From positions 62,001 through 126,000 of the forward strand of contig CAYOHP010000001.1 of NCBI GenBank assembly GCA_964403795.1: DNA of 64,000 bases, read 5' to 3'. The stretch comes from CAYOHP01 sp964403795 [NCBI: uncultured bacterium]. GTDB lineage: Bacteria > Muiribacteriota > UBA6191 > CAZXTJ01. The position numbers and the translations under genes are program-made. Positions 32,627 through 42,239 of the stretch are shown one piece after another. The notes below the pieces were generated by a model. It was not told where the DNA came from. It saw only the letters and a program-made list of their open reading frames with translations, and did not search any database. Every line of letters starts with the position of its first letter. Positions within the stretch are counted from its first letter, which is position 1.

Positions 32627-33847
32627 TCAGTCCTTCCCGAAAAGGGTCCAGACCACCAGGTCCTTGAACCGGGCCAGGGCCCCCTTGGGCTGGGCGTAGA
32701 CGTTGCGGGCCAGACCCGTGATCTCGACCGAGACCGCCGATCGGGGATGGGTCATGATCACCGGCGACACGACCTTGCCCTCCCGCTCGGCCTGGAGCTG
32801 GGAGAAGCCGACCTGGCCGAGCAGTTCGATCCCGAGTTCGGTCGCCATGCCACCCGGGTCGACCTCGGGCTTCGCCGGCACCTTGTTGGCGATCAGCCGG
32901 ATCCGACCGTCCAACCCCAGCGATCGGAGGGCCTCCACCAGCGGCCGGGCCCGTTCCAGCGAGTCCCGGGGCGGCTCGACCACCACCTGGGCCCCCTCGG
33001 CGAACCGGACCACCGCCTCGTCGAGCCTCCCCTGGCCGTCGCCGGCATCGACCACCACGTACCCGAACGCCTCCTGGATCCGGGGAAGGATCTCGCTCAC
33101 GTGGCCCGGACCCAGCACGATGCTCTGGGCTCCGGTGCCGGCCAGCAGGAAGATCCCGGAACCGAGGTCGGCGGCGTTCCGTCGGATCCCCTGGGGTGTG
33201 ACGTCCCCGGACTCGAAGATCCGGGAAAAGCTCCCGAAGTTGGTGAGCGCCCCCAGGAACCGTGGCAGGGCCGGCCGCGCCAGGTTCAGGTCCACCCCCA
33301 CCGTGTCGATCCCGGTCAGCTCCCGGAGCTTGACCGTGAGCATGGCGACCAGGAACGAGGCGCCCTCGTGGCCCCCGGTCGAGAAGAACACCAGCCGACG
33401 CGGGTCCTGGCGGGCCTTGGAGGCCGCCTCCTGGCTGGGACGGAACTCCTCCAGGCGCTGCTTGTAGGCCCCCGCGATCCGCTCCGCGATCCGGGGATCG
33501 ACCGCCATCAGCTCCTCGAAGTCGGCCCGTTCGACCCGGAGCAGCCGGGCCTCCTCGACCACGTCGGCATCCGCCATGCGCCGCTGGTCCCGGAGCAGGC
33601 CCATCTCCCCGAAGAAGCTCCCGGGACCGAGGTCCACCTCCCGCGCCTCCTGGACGCTCGAAGGCGGCACCCGGATCCTCACCGTTCCCGACTCCACCAG
33701 GAAGAAGCTGTCGGAGGGATCCCCGCAGGCGAAGAGTCGGCTCCCGGCCGGGCGGAACACCCTCCGCACCGCGCCCGCCACCTTGCCGAGGGCATCGGAG
33801 GACAACCCCGAGAAGAGCGGGACCCGGGCCAGTTCCGAGGTCTGCAT
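32627..33847 (-). CDS. Cyclic-nucleotide-binding domain fused to a ParA/MinD-like domain with a degenerate P-loop
   Basis: A 406-residue fusion. Residues 5-125 are a cAMP/cGMP-binding jelly roll (LFSGLSSDALGKVAGAV, GDPSDSFFLVESGTVRI, GPGSFFGEMGLLRDQRRMAD; the last is the phosphate-binding cassette). Residues 138-385 resemble ParA/MinD ATPases (VGVDLNLARPALPRFLG, FGYVVVDAGDG, RIRLIANKV). The P-loop position reads STGGHEGASFLV, lacking the GKT/GKS of a Walker A, so ATP hydrolysis is doubtful. It resembles CpaE-like pseudo-ATPases in that respect. It lies behind a Ser/Thr kinase gene. ATG 33847 with TACGGT 6 nt upstream suggests a leaderless start. Confidence 0.8.
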   Translation of the reverse strand: MQTSELARVPLFSGLSSDALGKVAGAVRRVFRPAGSRLFACGDPSDSFFLVESGTVRIRVPPSSVQEAREVDLGPGSFFGEMGLLRDQRRMADADVVEEARLLRVERADFEELMAVDPRIAERIAGAYKQRLEEFRPSQEAASKARQDPRRLVFFSTGGHEGASFLVAMLTVKLRELTGIDTVGVDLNLARPALPRFLGALTNFGSFSRIFESGDVTPQGIRRNAADLGSGIFLLAGTGAQSIVLGPGHVSEILPRIQEAFGYVVVDAGDGQGRLDEAVVRFAEGAQVVVEPPRDSLERARPLVEALRSLGLDGRIRLIANKVPAKPEVDPGGMATELGIELLGQVGFSQLQAEREGKVVSPVIMTHPRSAVSVEITGLARNVYAQPKGALARFKDLVVWTLFGKD

Positions 33848-33853
33848 GCCTCT

Positions 33854-33859
33854 ACCGTA
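33854..33859 (-). promoter_or_regulatory. TANNNT -10-like hexamer
   Basis: TACGGT on the minus strand ends 6 nt before ATG 33847. It lies in the 42-nt gap after the kinase gene, so the fusion gene can be expressed on its own. Confidence 0.45.
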
Positions 33860-33889
33860 CACGAGCCCCGGGAGGATCCGAACCGCTCG

Positions 33890-36166
33890 CTACCGGGCCG
33901 CGCCTCTCCCCAGCAGCCGAACCCTGAGCCACTCGACCTCGACGCCATTGCGATCGCCTCCCACCAGTCCGGAGTTCGCCTCCAACCAGGCGAAGGCCGT
34001 CTGCAGCAGGGGAAGGCGGCCCGCCGCGTCCCCGGCCCCGTCCGGAGGTGCCGGAAGGCGATCGAGTCCCCGGAGGAGGGCGAGCAGGCCACGTCCGGTG
34101 GCCGGCATGGCGATCCCGAGGACCCGCTCCTGGTGCTTCCCGAGGAACGCCAGGGCCTCCCGGGCCTTGCCTGCCTCGACGCCGGAATCCATGAGGAGCT
34201 CGAAGGCCGAGGAGGCGCGCACCTGGAGCAGCTCGGCCCCGGGCACGGTCTCCTCCACCGCCCTCACCAGGCAATCCCAGCGCCGCTCCGCCAGGTCGCC
34301 GACCGGATGACCCAGATGGCGCCGGGCCCGCACCTGGGCATCGAGGACGTGTCCCACCAGGTAGGCCGCCTCGGGCGTCGTCGGCTGCACCGGGACCAAC
34401 CATTCGGTCGGGAGGAGCGAGAGCGGCAGATACCAGATCGGCCCGGACCGTCGGACCACCGAGACCCCGAGCTCGGCGACCGGGGCGGAAGGTCGCCGCC
34501 GGAGCTCGTCGCCGACCTCGAAGACCAGGGCCCTGAGGCTCCTCTCGACCGGCCCCAGCCACTCGGCGAGGCCGCGTCGCTCCGTCGGGATCACCGACAC
34601 CGACTCGCACCAGACCGCGAACCTCCGGGAGAAGTTGAGCCGGGCCGCGGCCATGGCGGGAGCCGGGCCCGGGACCGTCCCGCCGGCTTCGAGGGCCGAC
34701 TCGAATCGCTCCCGGGCGATCTCGAGGTCCCCGGCCACGGCCCTGGCCAGGCGTACCAGACGGGCCCCCGCCGGAGTCGCCTCGAGTTCCCGCTCCACCT
34801 CCCGGGTGAAGATCGCTCCGGCGCCCACCCGACCCGCCTCCGGCCCGTCGGTCCCGGGCGGCTCGTCGACCCCGACCGCCAGCGGTCCCAGCGCCCCGCC
34901 CGGGACCGCCTTGGCGAGCGCCCTCTCCGCGTCCCGGAGCGAAGCCTGCGTGGAACCCGGCAGCTCGCCGGTCCGGGACCGGGCGAGTCCCACCTCCTGG
35001 AGCTGCGGACCGGAGGCGACCCTCCGCACCAGTTCCCAGGGATCGTTCCGGAGGTCGGATCGGGACGCCAGGCGCACCATGCGATCGAGTTCGCTCCGGA
35101 GATCGTCAGCGGGTTCCCGAGGTGCCTCGCCGGGATCGGGCTGCCGGGCGATGGTGGGTGCCCCCGCCCCTTCCCGGAGGCCGGCCCGCTCGGAGAGGGC
35201 CCGACTCCGGTCCCGCCAGGCCAGGACCCCGAGACCGGTCGCCAGCACCAGGGTGGCCAGGATCCTGGGGAGGATCCGGCCGCGACTGTCGGACCCCTCG
35301 ACCCCTGCCCGGAGCGCCAGGTTCCCCAGTCGGCGGGCCGGGGTTCGCGGACCGGGAGGGAACCTGGCCCGCTCGAGCCTCTCCTCCAGGGCCCGTCGCC
35401 CCTGGGGTCGCTCCGCCGGGTCGTCCACCAGCAGCGACTCGATCAGGATCCGCTCGGCCCGATCCGGCCCCAGGCGGGCGAACTTCGGGGCGGGCAGGGG
35501 CGATCCCGCACCCACCTGCGCCAGCTCCTCGGTCCCGTAGGGGAACCCCCGCTCCAGCAGCCAATAGAGCGAAGCACCCCAGGCGTACCAGTCCCCGGCA
35601 GGCTCCTGCCGTCCTCCCCTCAGGCACTCGGGGGGCAGGAAGCCCAGGCTCCCGATCCGCTGCCCGGTGCGGCTCAGGCGATCCCGGTGGGTGTCGAGCA
35701 CCAGGCCCAGGTCGACCAGCACCGGGATTCGGCCCCGGTCGACCACGATGTTGGCCGGCTTCACGTCCCGGTGGACGAGACCCGCCCGGTGCAGCGCCGA
35801 GAGCCCCTCGGCAACCTCCAGGAGGAGAGGGAGGGGATCCCCGGGTGCGGCCTCCTCGAGCGAGACGCCCTCCAGGAGGCGGGTCACAAGATAGGGACGA
35901 CCGTCCTCCACCCCCGAATCGAAGATCGTGAGCACGTTGGGATGCCGGACCGCGGCCAACGCCAGGGCCTCCCTCTGGAACCGCTCCAGCACCGGTCGGG
36001 ACGGCACCAGATCGACCAGCTTCACCGCCACCCGGCGACGTAGTTCCCGGTCCTCGGCCTCGAACACGGTGCCCATGGCGCCCCGTCCCAGCCGCCGGAC
36101 CGGCGCGAACCGCCTGCGAAGCCCCTCCGGGTAGCCGGCGTGGTTCGGATCCCTCGAGGTCGCCAT
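33890..36166 (-). CDS. Membrane Ser/Thr protein kinase (Hanks type)
   Basis: A 758-residue kinase. The N-terminal domain (about 18-270) has LGRGAMGTVFEAED (Gly-rich loop), VAVKL (K49), E66 of helix C, LVHRDVKPANIVV (D134) and VLVDLGLV, where DFG is DLG (D152 kept). Catalytic residues are therefore present. One membrane segment lies at about 305-322 (ILPRILATLVLATGLGVLAW). The extracytoplasmic part (about 430 residues) is helical and Arg/Leu-rich, with no domain I recognise. ATG 36166 has TACTCT 8 nt upstream and no ribosome site. It is divergent from the RelA/SpoT-domain gene, 44 nt away. Confidence 0.9.
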   Translation of the reverse strand: MATSRDPNHAGYPEGLRRRFAPVRRLGRGAMGTVFEAEDRELRRRVAVKLVDLVPSRPVLERFQREALALAAVRHPNVLTIFDSGVEDGRPYLVTRLLEGVSLEEAAPGDPLPLLLEVAEGLSALHRAGLVHRDVKPANIVVDRGRIPVLVDLGLVLDTHRDRLSRTGQRIGSLGFLPPECLRGGRQEPAGDWYAWGASLYWLLERGFPYGTEELAQVGAGSPLPAPKFARLGPDRAERILIESLLVDDPAERPQGRRALEERLERARFPPGPRTPARRLGNLALRAGVEGSDSRGRILPRILATLVLATGLGVLAWRDRSRALSERAGLREGAGAPTIARQPDPGEAPREPADDLRSELDRMVRLASRSDLRNDPWELVRRVASGPQLQEVGLARSRTGELPGSTQASLRDAERALAKAVPGGALGPLAVGVDEPPGTDGPEAGRVGAGAIFTREVERELEATPAGARLVRLARAVAGDLEIARERFESALEAGGTVPGPAPAMAAARLNFSRRFAVWCESVSVIPTERRGLAEWLGPVERSLRALVFEVGDELRRRPSAPVAELGVSVVRRSGPIWYLPLSLLPTEWLVPVQPTTPEAAYLVGHVLDAQVRARRHLGHPVGDLAERRWDCLVRAVEETVPGAELLQVRASSAFELLMDSGVEAGKAREALAFLGKHQERVLGIAMPATGRGLLALLRGLDRLPAPPDGAGDAAGRLPLLQTAFAWLEANSGLVGGDRNGVEVEWLRVRLLGRGAAR

Positions 36167-36174
36167 CGGCCCCG

Positions 36175-36180
36175 AGAGTA
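36175..36180 (-). promoter_or_regulatory. TANNNT -10-like hexamer of the kinase gene
   Basis: TACTCT preceded by GC on the minus strand, 8 nt before ATG 36166. Confidence 0.45.
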
Positions 36181-36195
36181 GCTCCGGCTGCGTGT

Positions 36196-36201
36196 TAGTG
36201 T
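36196..36201 (+). promoter_or_regulatory. TANNNT -10-like hexamer of the RelA/SpoT-domain gene
   Basis: TAGTGT ends 9 nt before ATG 36211 and lies 15 nt from the divergent hexamer of the kinase gene. Confidence 0.45.
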
Positions 36202-37262
36202 CCCCGGTCCATGGTGATCGGGCACGACCGCATCGATGCCGTGATCGCTCTCTTCTCGAACGAGCGCGATCGCTACGAGCGCCTGGCGCTCGAAGTGGCC
36301 CGCCGCTGCCGGGACCTGCTGCGCCAGAACGTGATCCGGGGCACGGTCCAGTTCCGGGCCAAGAACCCCGAACAGCTGCGCCGGAAGCTGCTGCAGCGTG
36401 GCCTGGAGCCGGCTCGCTGCTCCCCGGACATGGGGCCGGCCGAGACCCTGGCCTGCGTCGGCGATCTCGCCGGCGTCCGGATCAACACCTACGTCGAGAA
36501 GCAGCGGGAGGAAGTGGTCGGACTGGTGCAGCGACGCTTCTCCGCTCCCCCCGGGGCCAAGGAGGTCGTGGTCGAGGTCAAGGACCGCGACGGGGGAGTG
36601 AAGTTCTACCGGGCCACCCACTGCCAGATCTCGCTCTCCCCGTCCGACCTGGCCCCGGACCAGGCCGACCTCGCCGGCATCGGCTGCGAGATCCAGGTCT
36701 GCAGCATGCTCGCCCATGTATGGAACGAGATCGAACACGACCTCGCCTACAAGCCGCTCTCCGGGGCTCCCTCCGAGGACGAGGCGGACATCCTCCGGGC
36801 CATCGGCCAGATGCTGGTCGCCGGCGACGTGCTGATCAACCTGCTGCTGGAGGCCAACCATCGGCGCATCGCCCAGGTGAGCGGCGTCTTCACCGACGAC
36901 TTCGATTTCGTGGTCAGGACCCGCCCTCTGTTCCCCCAGGCCGGCGCCTTCCACCTCCACGCCCCGGCCCTGCTCCCGGAACTGCGCCGCCTGGGCTACG
37001 ACTCCCTGGACCGGATCCAGGCCGGCCTGCTCGAGGACGAGCCTCCGGAGCGGATCGACACCGGCCTCGCCCGCCTCGGCGAGTACCTGCGGGAGGCCGG
37101 GGAGACCCGGTTCTCGCCCGACCCGCAGAGTTCGGACCGCCTGCTCCTCCCGCTCCTGGAACGCCATGCCGACGAGCTCGTGGACCCCGACAACGTCAGG
37201 GCCCACCTCCCCGGCGAGGGCCGGATCCCGGCTCTCGCGGAGGCGTGGCTCCGGGCCTGCGA

Positions 37263-38768
<1,506 letters not shown>

Positions 38769-38874
38769 GGCAATCCCTCTCCTCTTTCCTCCGAGCCTCC
38801 TACCCTACCCCCCCTGGGTGTCCGGCCCCGTTCGAAGCCTTGGTCTCCCCGCCCGCCCCGTAGTCGCGCTCGCG

Positions 38875-38914
38875 GGCGGGCCCGCCGCTCCCCGGGGAAC
38901 ACGGCGAGCCCGCC
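38875..38914 (-). terminator. Large GC hairpin after the hsp20 operon
   Basis: A 13-bp stem with one mismatch (GGCGGGCTCGCCG pairing with CGGCGGGCCCGCC) and a 14-nt loop begins a few bases after the second hsp20 stop. No T tract is present, and a factor-dependent or structural stop is possible. Confidence 0.45.
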
Positions 38915-38917
38915 AGC

Positions 38918-39304
38918 TCAGGCGTTGCGGACCTCGATCTTCCGGAAGGTCTCGGCCTTGGGGAGGACGATCTTCAGGACTCCGTCCCGGACCGTCGCCT
39001 CCACCTTCTCCGACTGCACCTCGGCGGCCAGGTGGAAGTCGCGGTGGTAGCCGGCGAACGCTGCCGGACCCAGGCCCGCGTCCATCTCCCCGGGAGGCGG
39101 CGCGGCGTGGACCGTGAGGAGCCCGTCGTGCAGGCTCAGTTCCACTCCCTTCTCGTCGACCCCCGGGACGTCGACCACCAGGACGAAGGCGTCCCGGGTC
39201 TCGAGGACGTCGGTCCGGGGCGAAGCCATGGGGCGCGCCTCGGGCGCATCGATCCGCTGCAGACCACCGTTGCTGTCGCTCTTCACCAATGCCTTGTCGG
39301 TCAT
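38918..39304 (-). CDS. Small heat shock protein (Hsp20 family)
   Basis: A 128-residue ATP-independent chaperone. The alpha-crystallin domain spans about 30-120: RTDVLETRDAFVLVVDVPGV is the first strands, VEATVRDGVLKIVLPK the conserved GVL/LP motif. The C-terminal IxI anchor is KIEVRN. It lies 28 nt downstream of another hsp20 gene, so both are expected on the sigma54-driven transcript starting near 39861. Confidence 0.92.
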   Translation of the reverse strand: MTDKALVKSDSNGGLQRIDAPEARPMASPRTDVLETRDAFVLVVDVPGVDEKGVELSLHDGLLTVHAAPPPGEMDAGLGPAAFAGYHRDFHLAAEVQSEKVEATVRDGVLKIVLPKAETFRKIEVRNA

Positions 39305-39332
39305 GGTCGTACTCCTCTCCTCGCTGGGCGCC

Positions 39333-39800
39333 TCAGGCGCTCCGTACCGCGATCCTCCGGGGCTGGTCCTCGGCGGGACGCGGCAGTCGGAGGGTCAGGA
39401 TCCCGTTCTTCAGGGAGGCTTCCACCTTGTCCGAATCCACCCGGAAGGGGAGCTGGAGGGTCCGGACGAACTCCCCGACCAGGCGCTCCCTCCGGTGCAG
39501 GTGCACCCCTTCGCCGGTCTCGGGACCGGACCGCTTGCCCTTCAGGGTCAGCGTCTGGCCGTGGACCGAGATCTCCAGATCCTCCGAACCCACTCCGGGG
39601 ACCTCCGCCAGGATCCGCACCTCGTCGTCGCCGGCGACCATGCGGACGTCGGGAAACCCGGTGCCGTATCCCAGGGCCCGTTCCGGACCTTCCCCGAGAT
39701 ACCCGTCGAACAGCCGGTCCATCTCCCTGCGGATCCTCTCCATCTCACGGAACGGATCCCGGAAGAACTCCGGCGAGAGCAGTCGCGTCGAGAAACGCAT
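39333..39800 (-). CDS. Small heat shock protein (Hsp20 family)
   Basis: A 155-residue Hsp20. An aromatic N-terminal arm (FFRDPFREMERIRREMDRLF, residues 12-31) leads to an alpha-crystallin domain at about 48-145 (VRILAEVPGVGSEDLEISV, VEASLKNGILTLRLP) and an RRIAV tail anchor. I use ATG 39800; the frame is open upstream through the regulatory region but only as a shadow. A good sigma54 promoter lies 71 nt upstream, with three operator-like repeats behind it. Confidence 0.92.
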   Translation of the reverse strand: MRFSTRLLSPEFFRDPFREMERIRREMDRLFDGYLGEGPERALGYGTGFPDVRMVAGDDEVRILAEVPGVGSEDLEISVHGQTLTLKGKRSGPETGEGVHLHRRERLVGEFVRTLQLPFRVDSDKVEASLKNGILTLRLPRPAEDQPRRIAVRSA

Positions 39801-39870
39801 GTTCCAGACCTCCTGATCCTTCCCGGAGGAGGGGCCTCTCCCCCCTCGCCGGGCGTACGGGATCCGGGAG

Positions 39871-39886
39871 AGCAGGGGGCGTGCCA
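39871..39886 (-). promoter_or_regulatory. Sigma54 (-24/-12) promoter of the hsp20 operon
   Basis: TGGCACGCCCCCTGCT on the minus strand matches the sigma54 consensus TGGCACG-N4-TTGCW at every position but one (C for the first T of the -12 element). GG and GC have the right spacing. The predicted transcription start is near 39861, about 60 nt before ATG 39800. Confidence 0.75.
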
Positions 39887-39951
39887 GCTCGGGCCCGAGC
39901 CCACGGGAGCTGCGCCTCCCGATGTCGATTCCGGGCAGGGCGGGACCCGGG

Positions 39952-40012
39952 CGTCCGGTCCTGGACACCCCGCCGTCCGCTGTCGGACAGAGCGTCCGTC
40001 CGGAACCGGACA
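39952..40012. promoter_or_regulatory. Three-copy activator binding site (GTCCG-N4-CGGACA)
   Basis: Copies at 39952-39967 (GTCCG gtcc TGGACA), 39974-39989 (GTCCG ctgt CGGACA) and 39997-40012 (GTCCG gaac CGGACA). Centres are 22 and 23 bp apart, about two helical turns, so all lie on one face of the helix. They sit 66-126 bp upstream of the -24 element of the hsp20 promoter and 52-112 bp upstream of that of the hemerythrin-like gene, the normal range for enhancer-binding-protein sites. Confidence 0.7.
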
Positions 40013-40063
40013 CCAGGAACCTCCCCTCCCGCTCGACCCGGTTCCTCGGGCCGGTACCCCGGC

Positions 40064-40079
40064 TGGCGCCGGCCTTGCT
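40064..40079 (+). promoter_or_regulatory. Sigma54-like promoter of the hemerythrin-like gene
   Basis: TGGCGCCGGCCTTGCT keeps TGGC and TTGCT of the sigma54 consensus at the correct spacing. It faces away from the hsp20 promoter and shares the three operator copies. Predicted start near 40090, about 100 nt before ATG 40189. Confidence 0.55.
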
Positions 40080-40188
40080 AGGGCAGAGGCGCGGTGGGAA
40101 CGGGCCTGCGACGCCCCGGGTCCGCGCCCGCGCCACGCAGAGCGCGGGCTACGATGCGGGCCTGGGCAGGGCCCGAGGAGGTCGCCCG

Positions 40189-40794
40189 ATGCGGTGCATC
40201 GAACGGCACGAGAGGGAGCGATACCGGATCCTCTGCGCGCTCCGGGCCATGCACGATCGACTCGCCCGGGCGCGGTCCCCGGAGCCGGCGATCCTGGAAG
40301 CCTTCGTCGAACTGCTCCATGGATGCGTCCTGGAGGACTTCTTCCCCCACGAGGAAGCCTTCGTGGACCGATGGGAGCGCCTGGCCGAGGTCCCGGCCTC
40401 CGAGAGCGCCCTGGCTCCCCTAGCCCACGCCCATCGGGTCACCCGGGACCAGATCGCGGAACTCGCCCTCCGGCTCCGGGAGCGTCGGGAGGACCCTGAA
40501 CGGCTCCGGATCCGGGTCGACCGGGTGGTGGTGCAGATCACCTCCAGCCTGGTCCGGGGCCAGGACGTCGTCGACGGGGTGGAGCGTTCGGTGGAAGAGC
40601 GCGCCGATCCCGGACTGGCACGCCAGCTCGCGAGGACCATGCCGCGCCCGAGCGAGCGAGACGACCTCGAGAAGCGTCTCTCGGAGCTCCTGGAGAAGAT
40701 CCGTGCCGGGAGCGACGAGGACCCGCCTCCGCGACCCGGACCCGGCACCGGTGGAGCCCAGTCCCCGGGAAGACGAGGGCCCAAGAGACCGTGA
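40189..40794 (+). CDS. Hemerythrin-like four-helix protein (tentative)
   Basis: A 201-residue, almost wholly helical protein. His and Glu residues are placed as in HHE/hemerythrin domains: MRCIERHERERYR (residues 1-13), MHDRLARA near 24, LHGCVLEDFFPHEEAFVDRW (43-62) and LAHAHRVTRDQI (about 80-91). The FPHEE segment and spacing suggest a di-iron or other metal site for sensing oxygen or nitric oxide, but the match is not perfect. The tail (170-201) is Pro/Gly/Arg-rich. Divergent sigma54 control with hsp20 suggests a stress role. Confidence 0.55.
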   Translation: MRCIERHERERYRILCALRAMHDRLARARSPEPAILEAFVELLHGCVLEDFFPHEEAFVDRWERLAEVPASESALAPLAHAHRVTRDQIAELALRLRERREDPERLRIRVDRVVVQITSSLVRGQDVVDGVERSVEERADPGLARQLARTMPRPSERDDLEKRLSELLEKIRAGSDEDPPPRPGPGTGGAQSPGRRGPKRP

Positions 40795-40944
40795 ACCCTT
40801 CCCCGGCGTAGGCCCGAGAGCGACCCAGCGCCCCGCCTGCAAGGCGATCGACGAAGCGGGCAGCGGACCCTGCCTGCGAGGAGAGCGCTGCCGCAGTCGG
40901 GGATGATGGGGCGCTCGAAGCCCGGTGGGGAAGGGTTCACGGTC

Positions 40945-42186
40945 TCAGGCCAGGCCCAGCTCCTCCAGGCGCCGGTAGAGCGCGGGGCGGCTGATCCCCA
41001 GGGTCCTGGCCGCCTTCGCCTTGTTGCCCCCGGAGCGCGCCAGGGCGCGGCGGATCAGGGCCAGCTCCGCGTCCCTGAGGGTCGGACCGGCCCGCATCGC
41101 CGGATCTCCCCCGGGCTCGTCCCGGGACGGCTCGCTGTCGGCCGGTTCCGACCGCACGTGGTTCCGGATCTCCTCGGGCAGGTGCTCGACCTCGATCCGG
41201 TCCCGGGCCCGCCCCAGCGCGAAGATCAGATCGAGTACGTTCCAGAGCTCCCGCACGTTCCCGGGCCATGGATAGGACCTGAGCCTCTCCAGCGCCGGTT
41301 CGGCGATCTGGGTGGGCCCGGATCCATAGCGTTCCGAGAGCCGGTCGAGGAAGCTCCGGACCAGCGGACCCACGTCCTCGGGACGGGCACCCAGAGGATC
41401 GAGCCGGATCCGGAGCACCGCCAGACGATAGTAGAGATCCTCGCGCAGGGTCCCGGCCCGCACCGCCTCGAGCGGATCGCGGTTGGTGGCGGCCAGGATC
41501 CGCACGTCGACCGGGATCTCCCGGAGCCCGCCCACCCGGCGCACGGCCTTCTCCTGGAGTACCCGGAGGAGCTTGACCTGGAGCTCCACCGGCATCTCGC
41601 CAATCTCGTCGAGGAACAGGGTGCCGCCGGCGGCCGCCTGCACCAGACCCACCCGCTCGGTCAGGGCCCCCGTGAACGCCCCCTTCTCTGCCCCGAAGAG
41701 TTCGGCCTCCGCCAGGCTCTCGGGGAGGGCCCCGCAGTTCACGGGAACGAAGGGACCCTTGACCCGCGGCGAGAGACGGTGGATGGAGCGGGCGACCAGC
41801 TCCTTCCCGGTGCCCGAGGGGCCGGTGATGAAGGCCGGGCTCTCGGTGCGGGCCGCCGCCCGGACCAGTTCCTTGACGTTCACGATGCAGGTCGAGACGC
41901 CGACCAGGTCGGGAACCGGATCCCGGGCCTCGGGCGCGGCCCGGTCCCCGTCCCCCGGGGATCGGCCGGACCGGGCCTCGAGCCAGGGAGCCAGGTCGGC
42001 GGCGAGCGCTTCCCGGGAACCCGAGAGGTTCACGACCAGGAGCTCGGGATCCGCGTCGGGATCCGCGTCGAGGGCGAGGCCCGCACGGGTCAGGGCTCCG
42101 CGGAGCTCCGGACCCGCAGGCGGACCGATCCATCGGACACGTCGAGGCGCCTTCCCGGCCAATCCCGTCCTCCTCCTGCCCGCCAT
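40945..42186 (-). CDS. Sigma54-dependent transcriptional activator (enhancer-binding protein)
   Basis: A 413-residue activator. Residues 15-75 form a short alpha/beta domain that resembles a degenerate receiver without the phospho-acceptor pattern. An AAA+ domain spans about 95-320: Walker A GPSGTGKE (122-129), GAFTGA (169-174), which contacts sigma54, and Walker B GGTLFLDEIGE (187-197), with RSYPWPGNVREL near the end. A Fis-type helix-turn-helix closes it (about 368-412, ARSGGNKAKAARTLGISRPA). It lies 1.1 kb from the divergent sigma54 promoters with three repeats, its likely targets. Start ATG 42186. Confidence 0.92.
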   Translation of the reverse strand: MAGRRRTGLAGKAPRRVRWIGPPAGPELRGALTRAGLALDADPDADPELLVVNLSGSREALAADLAPWLEARSGRSPGDGDRAAPEARDPVPDLVGVSTCIVNVKELVRAAARTESPAFITGPSGTGKELVARSIHRLSPRVKGPFVPVNCGALPESLAEAELFGAEKGAFTGALTERVGLVQAAAGGTLFLDEIGEMPVELQVKLLRVLQEKAVRRVGGLREIPVDVRILAATNRDPLEAVRAGTLREDLYYRLAVLRIRLDPLGARPEDVGPLVRSFLDRLSERYGSGPTQIAEPALERLRSYPWPGNVRELWNVLDLIFALGRARDRIEVEHLPEEIRNHVRSEPADSEPSRDEPGGDPAMRAGPTLRDAELALIRRALARSGGNKAKAARTLGISRPALYRRLEELGLA

Positions 42187-42209
42187 CGTAGCGGCAGTCC
42201 CTGCTCTGC

Positions 42210-42215
42210 TACAGT
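42210..42215 (+). promoter_or_regulatory. TANNNT -10-like hexamer of the zinc-ribbon kinase gene
   Basis: TACAGT preceded by GC, 24 nt before ATG 42240, followed by GGGGAGG as ribosome site. Imperfect dyad GTAGC...GCTAC (42188-42212) overlaps it and could be an operator. Confidence 0.35.
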
Positions 42216-42239
42216 CCCCGAGCCCAAGCGGGGAGGCCG

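Noticed and set aside
32747-36043. 1098-codon plus-strand frame
   Set aside because: It lies opposite two well-supported genes (cNMP-ParA fusion and Ser/Thr kinase). Its composition is that of a shadow frame.
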